A stretch of DNA of 38,972 nt. It comes from Patulibacter sp052039575 (GTDB taxonomy: Bacteria; Actinomycetota; Thermoleophilia; Solirubrobacterales; Solirubrobacteraceae). Location of the stretch: positions 1 through 38,972 of the forward strand of contig JBQGEK010000085.1 of NCBI GenBank assembly GCA_052039575.1. Direction: 5' to 3'. Shown one piece after another: positions 8,143 through 15,786 of the stretch (its first letter is position 1; every line of letters starts with the position of its first letter). The notes beneath the pieces were generated by a model. That model was not told the DNA's origin. It saw only the letters and a program-made list of their open reading frames with translations, and made no database searches. A program made the position numbers and the translations under genes.

Positions 8143-9228
8143 CTAGGCCAGGGCCGGGCGAATCGCCGCGACGACCTGCTCGGCGTCCTCGGCAGTGAAC
8201 GCACCGTTGATCGGGATCGCCAGGTGGCGCCGGGCGGCTTCCTCGGTGCCGGGCAGATCCAAGCCTTCCCCGAGCTTGGCCATCGCCGGCTGGCGGTGGA
8301 TCGGCACGCGGTAGTACGGCTTGGTGCCGTGTCCGGCCGCCTGCAGCGCCGCCTCGATCGCGTCGGCGCGGTCGCTGCCGATCACGTAGAGGTGCCACGC
8401 GGGGTCCGCCCCGGGGGTCGCCTGCGGCAGGTGGACCAGCTCGCCGAGCCCGGCCGCCTCGTACGCCCGTCCGCCGGCGCGGCGGACGTCGGACCAGCCG
8501 TCGAGCTGCGGCAGCATCACCCGCAGGACCGCCGCCTGCAGCTCGTCCAGCCGCGAGTTGTAGCCGACGTGGTCGTAGGTGACCTTGTCGTGCGACCCGT
8601 GGAAGCGCAGCATCCGCACCTGCTCGTCGAGCTCGGACGACGAGGTGACGATCGCGCCGCCGTCGCCGATTCCGCCGAGATTCTTGGACGGGAAGAAGCT
8701 GAAGGTCGAGATCGTTCCGAGCGCGCCCGGGCGACCGGCGTCGGAGACCGTGCCGGCGCTCTGCGCCGAGTCCTCGACGACCGGCACGCCGAGCGCCTCG
8801 ATCTCCTTGACCGGAGCGACGTTGCCGAACAGGTGGACCGCGATCACGGCCTTCGTCTTCGGCGTCATCACGGCCTTGACCGCTTCCGGCGTGACGCAGT
8901 AGGTCCGCGGGTCGATGTCGCAGAAGACCGGGGTCGCGCCGGTCGGCGGGATCGCCTCGGCGCTGGCGTAGAACGTGAACGACGGCACGATCACCTCGTC
9001 GCCGGGCCCGACGCCCAGCGCGCGGAGCGCGATCGTGATCGCCTCGGTGCCGTTGGCGACGCCGATCGCGTGCTTCGCACCGAGGTAGGACGCGAACTCC
9101 TGCTCGAAGGCGGTGACCTCGGGGCCGAGGATGAACGCTCCGGAATCGACGACCCGGGCGATCGCCGCGTCGATCTCGGAGCGCAGCGCGCGGAGCGGCG
9201 TGACGGTGTCGAACAACGGTACGGGCAT
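8143..9228 (-). CDS. DegT-family PLP aminotransferase, WbpE-like
   Basis: A 361-residue sugar aminotransferase, close in length to WbpE (about 359). Asp153 in VEDSAQSAG binds the PLP ring nitrogen. Lys182 in SFFPSKNLGGIGDGG is the Schiff-base lysine. NSRLDELQAA and the C-terminal PIHRQPA segment follow the WbpE/FdtB pattern. The expected reaction is transfer of an amino group from glutamate to the 3-keto sugar made by the Gfo/Idh oxidoreductase (8-1051); the substrate is inferred. The start MPVPLFD is chosen because the fold begins there. A CAGCAT hexamer, a weak form of the local -10 box, lies 8 nt upstream. Confidence 0.88.
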   Translation of the reverse strand: MPVPLFDTVTPLRALRSEIDAAIARVVDSGAFILGPEVTAFEQEFASYLGAKHAIGVANGTEAITIALRALGVGPGDEVIVPSFTFYASAEAIPPTGATPVFCDIDPRTYCVTPEAVKAVMTPKTKAVIAVHLFGNVAPVKEIEALGVPVVEDSAQSAGTVSDAGRPGALGTISTFSFFPSKNLGGIGDGGAIVTSSSELDEQVRMLRFHGSHDKVTYDHVGYNSRLDELQAAVLRVMLPQLDGWSDVRRAGGRAYEAAGLGELVHLPQATPGADPAWHLYVIGSDRADAIEAALQAAGHGTKPYYRVPIHRQPAMAKLGEGLDLPGTEEAARRHLAIPINGAFTAEDAEQVVAAIRPALA

Positions 9229-9326
9229 GGGCGGGAATGCTGACAGACCGTCGATCGAGCAGCGGTCCACGTCGGCAGCAGCGCACGCGGGTCCGTGGCG
9301 GACCGCGGCGAGCGGGAAGCGCGGAC

Positions 9327-9332
9327 TAGCAT
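9327..9332 (+). promoter_or_regulatory. Leaderless-type -10 box (TAGCAT)
   Basis: TAGCAT ends 8 nt before the ATG at 9341. The spacing matches the other leaderless-type starts in the window and fixes this start over upstream in-frame codons. Confidence 0.5.
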
Positions 9333-9340
9333 CGTGCGCC

Positions 9341-10633
9341 ATGCGGCCCCGCCGGATCCTCGTCGTCACCTACTACTACCCGCCGAATCCGAGCATCGGC
9401 GGCCACCGCTGGGCGGCGATGACCCGGTGCCTGCGCGAGGCCGGTCACGACGTCACCGTGCTGACGACCACGATGAACGGGACACTCGAGGACGACGCGG
9501 AGCAGCAGGTGATCCGCGCCTGGGATCTGCAGGCCGCCGACGGGATCCGCAAGCTCGTGCGTCGGGCTCCGATGGAGACCGCCGCGACCGGCAAGGGCGG
9601 CGCGCCGACCACGGCCGCGCCCGCCCCGCGCTGGATGACCCACGGCCTGGTGCCCGACAGCGGGATCGTCGCGTGGGTGCCCGCCGCGGTCCGTGCCGCG
9701 CGCCGGATCGTCCGCGAGCGGCAGATCGACTGCGTGATCACCAGCGCGCCGCCGGACTCCGTGGCGACGGTGCCGCTGTTCCTGGGCCGTGACCGGCCGG
9801 CGTGGATCGCCGACTTCCGCGACGGATGGACCTTCGAGCCGCTGCGCGGCGCATGGCCGACGAGCCCGCAGGCGCGGCTCGACGCTCGCTTGGAGCGCAA
9901 GGTCACCCGCAGCGCCGAGGTCGTGATCGGCGCGACCGAGCCGATCGCCCGGGACTTCTCCGCCCGGCTCGGAGCGAACAGCGCCTACGTACCGAACGCG
10001 TGGGACCCGGCGCTCGACGAGGCGTTCGACGCCGCATCGCCCGTCCCGCTCGACCCCGAGCGCTTCAACCTGGTCTACACCGGCCAGCTGAGCGGCCCGG
10101 CCGGACGCGATCCCCGCCCGCTGCTGGAAGCGATCAATCGGCTCGTCGACGAGCGCGGGGACGCGGCACGGCGACTGCGTCTGGTCCTCGTGGGCGGCCT
10201 CGACCAGCACGACGCCGACCTGCTCGCGGAGCTCGACCGTCACGGCCTGGTCGAATCGGTCGGCCAGCAACCCCGTGACGTCTCGATCGCGACGCAGCGA
10301 GCCGGTGACGCGCTGCTGCTGCTGACCACGCCCGGCCACGCCTCGCACGCCACCGGCAAGCTGTTCGAGTACCTGGCTGCGGAGCGCCCGATCCTCGCGC
10401 TCGCCAGCGGCAGCGCAGCGGCGCAGATCATCGCCGACACCCGGACGGGCCTCTCAGTGCCGCCGGACGACGTCACCGCGATCACCGGCGCGCTCGGCCG
10501 CCTGCTCGACGGCGAGACCACAGCCTACGATCCGGATCGCGATGAGCTCGCCCGCTACCGCTACCCCGGTCCCGCCGACCACGTGGAGCGGCTGGTCGAG
10601 CAGGCGATCGCGCGGCGGACGCCGGGCGGCTGA
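9341..10633 (+). CDS. GT4-like glycosyltransferase
   Basis: A 430-residue GT-B-fold glycosyltransferase. The N-terminal domain opens with ILVVTYYYPPNPSIGGHRW, typical of WbuB-like GT4 enzymes, and a DFRDGW segment lies near 165. The C-terminal nucleotide-sugar domain starts at VYTGQLSG (about 245) and contains TGKLFEYLAAERP in place of the classic E-x7-E loop. No signal peptide is present and the enzyme is probably cytoplasmic or membrane-associated. The donor and acceptor cannot be deduced. It is transcribed alone and converges with the 2-epimerase gene 13 nt downstream. Confidence 0.82.
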   Translation: MRPRRILVVTYYYPPNPSIGGHRWAAMTRCLREAGHDVTVLTTTMNGTLEDDAEQQVIRAWDLQAADGIRKLVRRAPMETAATGKGGAPTTAAPAPRWMTHGLVPDSGIVAWVPAAVRAARRIVRERQIDCVITSAPPDSVATVPLFLGRDRPAWIADFRDGWTFEPLRGAWPTSPQARLDARLERKVTRSAEVVIGATEPIARDFSARLGANSAYVPNAWDPALDEAFDAASPVPLDPERFNLVYTGQLSGPAGRDPRPLLEAINRLVDERGDAARRLRLVLVGGLDQHDADLLAELDRHGLVESVGQQPRDVSIATQRAGDALLLLTTPGHASHATGKLFEYLAAERPILALASGSAAAQIIADTRTGLSVPPDDVTAITGALGRLLDGETTAYDPDRDELARYRYPGPADHVERLVEQAIARRTPGG

Positions 10634-10646
10634 GTAGCCCGGTCGG

Positions 10647-11747
10647 TCAGGCGACGGCGGCGGGCGAGACCAGACGCTCGATCGCCTCGACCACGCGCTC
10701 GCCGGCCCGGCCGTCGCCGTACAGCTCGGGCCGCTCCGCGGGCACCGGGCGCGCGACCGCGGCCACGGCAGCATCCGGGTCCAGGTCGACGAGGTGGTTC
10801 CAACCAACCTCGACGGTCTCGGTCCACTCGGTGGTGTCGCGGAGCGTCACGCAGCGGACGCCCGCCAGGTACGCCTCCTTCTGGACGCCACCGGAGTCGG
10901 TGACCACGGTCTCCGCGCCGACCAGCAGCGTGGCGAAGTCCATCGGACCGACCGGGTCGATCAGCCGGATCCCCGGAGCGGACCGCAGGCGGTCGTCGAG
11001 CCCGAACTCGTTCAACCGAGCCGCCGTACGGGGGTGCAGCGGGAGGACCAGCGGGACGTCCTCCGACGCGATCGCCGTCAGCGTCTCGATCACCGCCGTC
11101 AACCGCTCCGCCGTATCGACGTTGCCGGCGCGGTGCACGGTCGACAGCCGGTAGCCGCCGGGGCGCAGGTCGCGCTCGGCCAGCCACGCCGCGGCCCGGT
11201 CGCGGCCCTTCGGGTGAACCATCATCGTCACGTCGGTCATCACGTCGCCGACGTCGACCACGCGCTCGACCAGACCCTCGCCCCGCAGGTTCTCGATCGC
11301 CGCTGCGGTCGGGACCAGCAGCAACGACGAGAGGTGGTCGCAGACCACGCGGTTGCGCTCCTCCGGCATCCGCTGGTCGTAGGACCGCATGCCGGCCTCG
11401 ACGTGGACGAGCGGGATCCCGAGGTCGGCTGCCACCAGCGCCGCGGCCAGCGTGGTGTTGGTGTCGCCGTAGACCAGCACCGCGTCGACGGCGCCGAGCC
11501 CGCGCACCAGCGTCTCGAGCTCGGAGATCATCCGCGAGGTCTGGGCCAGGTTGGTGCCGCCGCCGAGGCTGAGCTCGTGGTCGGGGACCGGCAGCTCGAG
11601 CTCGCGGAAGAAGACCGCCGAGAGCACGTCGTCGTGGTGCTGGCCGGTGTGGACCAGGATCTCCTCGTGCCGCTCGCGCAGCGGCCGCGAGACGGCCGCG
11701 GCCTTGACGAACTGCGGGCGGTTGCCGACGACGGTGACGATGCGCAT
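10647..11747 (-). CDS. wecB: UDP-N-acetylglucosamine 2-epimerase family (WecB/WbpI-type, non-hydrolysing)
   Basis: A 366-residue GT-B-like epimerase. The start MRIVTVVGNRPQFVK is canonical. Family active-site segments are visible: GQHHDD (35-40), HVEAGMRS with Glu117, PEERNR with Glu129/130, and DH with Asp137. The enzyme inverts C2 of UDP-GlcNAc (WecB) or of UDP-GlcNAc3NAcA (WbpI). The presence of WbpA-, B-, E- and D-like partners in this window makes the second option attractive (inference). The symbol names the family only. It is transcribed alone and is divergent from the C5-epimerase lipoprotein gene across 112 bp. Confidence 0.9.
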   Translation of the reverse strand: MRIVTVVGNRPQFVKAAAVSRPLRERHEEILVHTGQHHDDVLSAVFFRELELPVPDHELSLGGGTNLAQTSRMISELETLVRGLGAVDAVLVYGDTNTTLAAALVAADLGIPLVHVEAGMRSYDQRMPEERNRVVCDHLSSLLLVPTAAAIENLRGEGLVERVVDVGDVMTDVTMMVHPKGRDRAAAWLAERDLRPGGYRLSTVHRAGNVDTAERLTAVIETLTAIASEDVPLVLPLHPRTAARLNEFGLDDRLRSAPGIRLIDPVGPMDFATLLVGAETVVTDSGGVQKEAYLAGVRCVTLRDTTEWTETVEVGWNHLVDLDPDAAVAAVARPVPAERPELYGDGRAGERVVEAIERLVSPAAVA

Positions 11748-11846
11748 CGGTCAGGCATCGTTGCAGACCGCACCACGGCGTCCCGGCCGGTGGCCGGCGA
11801 CGCGGGACACGAGCCGCGTACCAGCGCAGTGCCGGTCGGCTCGAAG

Positions 11847-11852
11847 TAGCCT
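11847..11852 (+). promoter_or_regulatory. Leaderless-type -10 box (TAGCCT)
   Basis: TAGCCT ends 7 nt before the GTG start of the lipoprotein gene and supports that start. Confidence 0.5.
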
Positions 11853-11859
11853 CGGTTCG

Positions 11860-12855
11860 GTGCTTCCCCGGCCGCTCGTGCTCGCCCTCGCGCTGGGGTT
11901 GACCCTCTCCGCCTGCTTCTCCGCCTGCGGTGGCGGAGGCGGCGAGGAGGCGGAGGCAAGCCTGGTCGGGACCGGAACGGCGACGCCGCGCACGTCGGGC
12001 GAGACCGCCACGACCCGCAGCGAGCCGCGGACGCGGAAGTACTCCCACACCGGCGTCTACGAGCCGTTCACCTCGATCGTCACCCGCCGATACAAGAACC
12101 CGTACCGGATGCGGCGCGGAGTTCCGATGGTGGACTATCCGCACGGGGCGCACCGGAACCCCGTCACGACCGCCCAGCTCGGGTTGATCAGCTGGTCGCA
12201 GTGGAAGCGGTTCCGGATGCGCGGCGCGCTGACCGTCGCCCTGCGGCAGGCCGACTGGCTGGTCAGCACGCAGCCGCGGTCGGGGATGTGGGAGTTCGAC
12301 TTCGCCTACGAGGCGCCCGGCACGACGCTGAAGCTGCGGAAGGGCTGGAACTCGGGCCTGGCCCAGGGCCAGGCGATCTCGCTGCTCGTCCGCGCCTACG
12401 ACCACACCGGCAAGCGCAAGTACCTGACCGCGGCCCGGCGCGCCGCCACGCCGATGTCCCGCCCGGTCGTGCGGGGCGGCCTCGCCCGGCAGCTCGATGG
12501 CCGCGGGGTCTGGTTCGAGGAGTACCCGACCGATCCGCCGTCCTATGTGCTGAACGGGAACCTGTTCGCCATCGTCGGGGTCTGGGATCTCTCGCGGATC
12601 GACCGCAAGCACGGAACGCTGTTCCGCCGGGCCGCCGAGACTGCGGCGCGCAGCCTGCGGCAGTTCGACGACGGTCAGGGCAGCGCCTGGTACGACCTGC
12701 TCTACCGCCGCGGCTACGACAAGCACGTGGCTGCTCCGGTGTACCCGCCGCTGGTCGAGGATGCCCTGCGGGTGCTCGGCCAGATCTCCGGCCGACGGGA
12801 GTTTGTCCGCTGGGCCGACGCCTGGCGCGCCCCCGCTCAGCCGCAGGACGGGTAG
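11860..12855 (+). CDS. Lipoprotein with D-glucuronyl C5-epimerase C-terminal domain
   Basis: A 331-residue exported protein. A short signal peptide (LVLALALGLTLSAC) ends in a lipobox; Cys19, or alternatively Cys23 in FSAC, would be lipidated, followed by a Gly/Glu/Thr-rich linker. The rest matches the glucuronyl C5-epimerase C-terminal (GLCE_C) domain. DFAYEAPGTTLK is near 146-157 (Tyr150, Glu151), GWNSGLAQGQAISLLVRAY is near 164, and EEYPTDPPSYVLNG follows with Tyr222 and Tyr229. The final element has AAPVYPPLVEDAL. This family converts D-glucuronic to L-iduronic residues within polymers such as heparosan. An outer-face lipoprotein in a locus rich in uronate-forming enzymes suggests C5-epimerisation of an assembled surface polymer. 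The substrate is unknown. Confidence 0.82.
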   Translation: MLPRPLVLALALGLTLSACFSACGGGGGEEAEASLVGTGTATPRTSGETATTRSEPRTRKYSHTGVYEPFTSIVTRRYKNPYRMRRGVPMVDYPHGAHRNPVTTAQLGLISWSQWKRFRMRGALTVALRQADWLVSTQPRSGMWEFDFAYEAPGTTLKLRKGWNSGLAQGQAISLLVRAYDHTGKRKYLTAARRAATPMSRPVVRGGLARQLDGRGVWFEEYPTDPPSYVLNGNLFAIVGVWDLSRIDRKHGTLFRRAAETAARSLRQFDDGQGSAWYDLLYRRGYDKHVAAPVYPPLVEDALRVLGQISGRREFVRWADAWRAPAQPQDG

Positions 12856-12862
12856 CCGCCGG

Positions 12863-13831
12863 CTACTGCCCGATCCGCATCCGCAGCGAGCGCAGCGCGC
12901 CGATCGAGCGGTCGATGCCGAGCCCGGTACGCGGACGCGGTCCGGCGCGGCGGCCGGCGCGCCAGCCCGCGAGACGGCCGCGGCTCGCCGCGAGGTCGCG
13001 CGAGCGCACCGCGGCGCCGGCGCCGACGACCAGCTCGACGGCGAGCGCCCGCGGGCCATGGCGACCGCGCAGGATGCCGTAGGCCCGCAGCAGGTAGCCG
13101 CGGCCGAAGCCGGAGTTGCGCCGCTGGCGCGGCGATCCGACGCCGATCGTGGCGCCGCCCAGGTGGACCCCGCGCGCCTCCGCCACCGCCGTCGCTCCCC
13201 ATCCGGCGCCGCGCAGCCGCAACGCCAGATCGAGCTCTTCGCCGTACATGAAGATCCGCTCGTCGAGCACGCCGACCTGGTCGAGCGCGGCGCGACGGAA
13301 GGCCGCCACCGCCCCGTAGGGACCGAGCAGCGTCGGCGCTGGGCCCTCTGCGGCCGCCGGCGCCTGGCCGGGCAGCCGCAGGAAGCCCGCGACCGTGACG
13401 TCGGCGCAGATCCCGAACGCGTCGATCAGCCCGTCCGGCCGCAGCAGCAGCGGGCTGGCGCTCCCGAGCGACGCGTCGGCCGCCAGCGGCGCGATCAGCC
13501 GCTCGAGCATCTCCGGCTCGGCCTCGACATCGCTGTTCATCAGCACCACGAATTCGCTGTCGCCGATCGCCACCCCGCGGTTGCAGGCTCCGCCGTAGCC
13601 GACGTTCTCGGTCAGCACGAGCAGCTCGACCTCCGGGAACGCCGCCCGGATCCGGGCGACCGTGTCGTCGGGCGAGACGTCGTCGACGACCACCACGCGG
13701 TGCGGCAGCGTCTGGGCCCGCAGACAGCGCAGGCAGCGCTCGGTGACGGCCCACCCCCCGTGGGTCGGAATCACCACGTCGACGGTCGGAGCCGGCAGCT
13801 CACCCGCCGGACGCTCGGCGTCCGCGCTCAC
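12863..13831 (-). CDS. GT2 family glycosyltransferase (rhamnosyltransferase-like)
   Basis: A 322-residue GT-A enzyme. The fold starts at VDVVIPTHGGW (17-27). NENVGYGGACNRG-like spacing follows (here TENVGYG), and the metal-binding position is MNSD (Asp101) in place of DxD. MYGEELDLALRLRGAGW near 196 is the ED-type catalytic region, and the basic C-terminus could bind the membrane. This variant is common in actinobacterial rhamnosyl/galactofuranosyl-type transferases, but the substrate is not readable. The GTG start overlaps the stop of the upstream methyltransferase gene (GTGA), so the pair is an operon. It converges with the lipoprotein gene, leaving only 7 nt. Confidence 0.85.
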   Translation of the reverse strand: MSADAERPAGELPAPTVDVVIPTHGGWAVTERCLRCLRAQTLPHRVVVVDDVSPDDTVARIRAAFPEVELLVLTENVGYGGACNRGVAIGDSEFVVLMNSDVEAEPEMLERLIAPLAADASLGSASPLLLRPDGLIDAFGICADVTVAGFLRLPGQAPAAAEGPAPTLLGPYGAVAAFRRAALDQVGVLDERIFMYGEELDLALRLRGAGWGATAVAEARGVHLGGATIGVGSPRQRRNSGFGRGYLLRAYGILRGRHGPRALAVELVVGAGAAVRSRDLAASRGRLAGWRAGRRAGPRPRTGLGIDRSIGALRSLRMRIGQ

Positions 13832-14529
13832 GCCGGACGGTAGCGCTGGACGAGGTAGGCGCCGTGCCGGCGGTCGATCCGCGTGGCCACCCGGGACGCC
13901 CGCTCACCCAGGGGGTAGTAGCCGGCGGTCAGGTCGACCTCGATTCGCAGCCCGTGATGCGCCGCCAGCTCGCGCAGCGCGCGGTTGGTGAAGATCCGGC
14001 GGTGCATCGGGTACGGGGATCCGGCGTCGTGATCGTCGACGTTGAGCGGATTGCCCACGATCACCTCGTCGCTGACGTGGTTGGGCATCGGCTGCCAACC
14101 GGCGACCAGTGATGCGACGTTGTGCCAGCTGGCGAGGTTGTTGGTCGACAGGACGACGTACCCGTTCGGCTTCAGCACCCGCCGGATCTCGCGCAGGAAG
14201 ACATCGGTGTCAGCCAGGTGCTCGATCACCTGGTTGCTGACGATCGCGTCGATCGATCCATCCTCGAACGGCAGCTCTCCCCCGAGATCGATGGCCAGGA
14301 TCTCGATTCCGCGGGACTCGGCCTGGGCCGCCAGCGTCGGCTCGGTCTCGACCCCGATCGTGCGGGCGGGCCGGGCTCGTTCGGCGAAAGCCGCGGTGAA
14401 CGCGCCGTCTCCGCACCCGAGATCGACCAGCGTCCCTCCGGGAATCGGCAGCGCCTGTTCGACGATGGTCTGGTTGTTGACGTCGGACGCGACGTGGTAG
14501 AGGCGCCGAACGCGGTCGAGAATAGCCAC
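13828..14529 (-). CDS. Class I SAM-dependent methyltransferase
   Basis: A 233-residue methyltransferase. Motif I VDLGCGDG is at 35-42, the acidic ribose-binding Glu is in VETEP near 61, and IVSNQVIEHL with LKPNGYVVLS form the later motifs of the Methyltransf_11/23 type. It probably methylates a sugar hydroxyl or a chain end in the polysaccharide, because it is coupled to a GT2 gene; small-molecule substrates cannot be excluded. It is the first gene of the two-gene minus-strand unit. The GTG start is supported by TAAGCT 6 nt upstream. Confidence 0.83.
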   Translation of the reverse strand: MAILDRVRRLYHVASDVNNQTIVEQALPIPGGTLVDLGCGDGAFTAAFAERARPARTIGVETEPTLAAQAESRGIEILAIDLGGELPFEDGSIDAIVSNQVIEHLADTDVFLREIRRVLKPNGYVVLSTNNLASWHNVASLVAGWQPMPNHVSDEVIVGNPLNVDDHDAGSPYPMHRRIFTNRALRELAAHHGLRIEVDLTAGYYPLGERASRVATRIDRRHGAYLVQRYRPA

Positions 14530-14535
14530 CCGGGC

Positions 14536-14541
14536 AGCTTA
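14536..14541 (-). promoter_or_regulatory. Leaderless-type -10 box (TAAGCT)
   Basis: TAAGCT on the minus strand ends 6 nt before the GTG of the methyltransferase. It stands back to back with the -10 box at 14594-14599. Confidence 0.5.
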
Positions 14542-14593
14542 CGGCCTGCCCCGGTGCGCCCGCCCCCCGTCGACAGCGGACGAGCGCGCGGCG

Positions 14594-14599
14594 TAACCT
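14594..14599 (+). promoter_or_regulatory. Leaderless-type -10 box (TAACCT)
   Basis: TAACCT ends 8 nt before the GTG at 14608 and selects that start over the internal ATG at 14623. Confidence 0.5.
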
Positions 14600-14607
14600 G
14601 CGCCCCC

Positions 14608-15786
14608 GTGCGGATCTGCCTGATGTACGACTGCCTGTTTCCCTGGACCGTCGGCGGCGCGGAACGCTGGTACCGCAACCTCGCCGAGCGGCTCGCGGCC
14701 GATGGTCACGAGGTCACGTACCTGACCCTGACCCAGTGGGACGAGGCCGACGCGCCGGCGATCCCCGGCGTGACCGTGATCCCGGTCGGGCCTCGGATGG
14801 AGCTGTACGACGGCACGCGCCGCAAGATCGGCCCGCCGCTGCGGTTCGGCCTCGGGGTCTTCGCGCATCTGCTGCGTCACGGCCGCCGCTACGACGTCGT
14901 CCACACGGCGTCGTTCCCGTTCTTCTCGCTGCTCGCCGCGGCGGTCGCACGGCCGCTCGGCCGGTACCGGGTCACCGTCGACTGGTTCGAGGTCTGGAGC
15001 CGCGAGTACTGGCGCGGCTACCTCGGCGCCGTCGGCGGACGGGTCGGCTGGACCGTCCAGCGGCTCTGCGCGTGGGTTCCGCAGACCGCCTACGTCTTCA
15101 GCCGACGCCACGCGAAGCGACTCGGCACCCTCGGGCTGCGCGGCGGCACCACGCGCCTGACCGGCATGTACGGCGGGTCGTTGGAGCCGCCCGCTCCCTC
15201 GTCCGCCGCGACACCGCCGACGGTGGTCTACGCCGGGCGGATGATCCCCGAGAAGCGGGTCCCGCTGGTCGTCGACGCGATCGCCGCCGCCCGCCGCACG
15301 GTCCCCGAGCTGCGCGGGCGGATCTTCGGCGCCGGACCCGAGCTGGAGCTCGTCCGCGAGCGGATCGCCGCGCTCGGCCTCGAAGACGTCGTCGACCTGC
15401 CCGGGTTCGTCGACGGCGACACGCTCGACGCCGCGATGCGGTCCGCAACCTGCGTGCTGCAGCCGTCCGCACGCGAGGGCTACGGGATGGTCGTGATCGA
15501 GGCCGCCGCGCACGGCGTGCCGGCGATCGTCGTCGACGGCCCCGACAACGCCGCCGTCGAGCTGGTCGACGAGGGACAGAACGGCTTCGTCGCCGCGCAG
15601 CCGACCGACGAGGCGATCGGGGCCGCGATCGTCTGCTGCGTCGAGGGCGGAGACGAGCTGCGCGGCGCGACCCGCGCCTGGTTCGCGGAGAACGCCGAAC
15701 GCACGTCGCTCGACCAGTCGCTGCGAACCGTGTCGGCCGGCTACGCCGCGGACGTCGCCCCGTCGTCGGAGAGCGCCCGCTCGTAG
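14608..15786 (+). CDS. GT4 family glycosyltransferase
   Basis: A 392-residue GT-B glycosyltransferase. The N-terminal acceptor domain begins RICLMYDCLFPWTVGGAERW, with the Gly-rich loop typical of GT4. The donor domain begins at VVYAGRMIPEKRVPLVVDAI (about 206). The retaining-GT4 signature is REGYGMVVIEAAAHGVP with Glu290 and Glu298. It is soluble or peripheral, with donor unknown. Its last 46 nt overlap the 3' end of the convergent GT4 gene, so the two C-terminal tails are encoded by opposite strands of the same DNA. Confidence 0.86.
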   Translation: MRICLMYDCLFPWTVGGAERWYRNLAERLAADGHEVTYLTLTQWDEADAPAIPGVTVIPVGPRMELYDGTRRKIGPPLRFGLGVFAHLLRHGRRYDVVHTASFPFFSLLAAAVARPLGRYRVTVDWFEVWSREYWRGYLGAVGGRVGWTVQRLCAWVPQTAYVFSRRHAKRLGTLGLRGGTTRLTGMYGGSLEPPAPSSAATPPTVVYAGRMIPEKRVPLVVDAIAAARRTVPELRGRIFGAGPELELVRERIAALGLEDVVDLPGFVDGDTLDAAMRSATCVLQPSAREGYGMVVIEAAAHGVPAIVVDGPDNAAVELVDEGQNGFVAAQPTDEAIGAAIVCCVEGGDELRGATRAWFAENAERTSLDQSLRTVSAGYAADVAPSSESARS

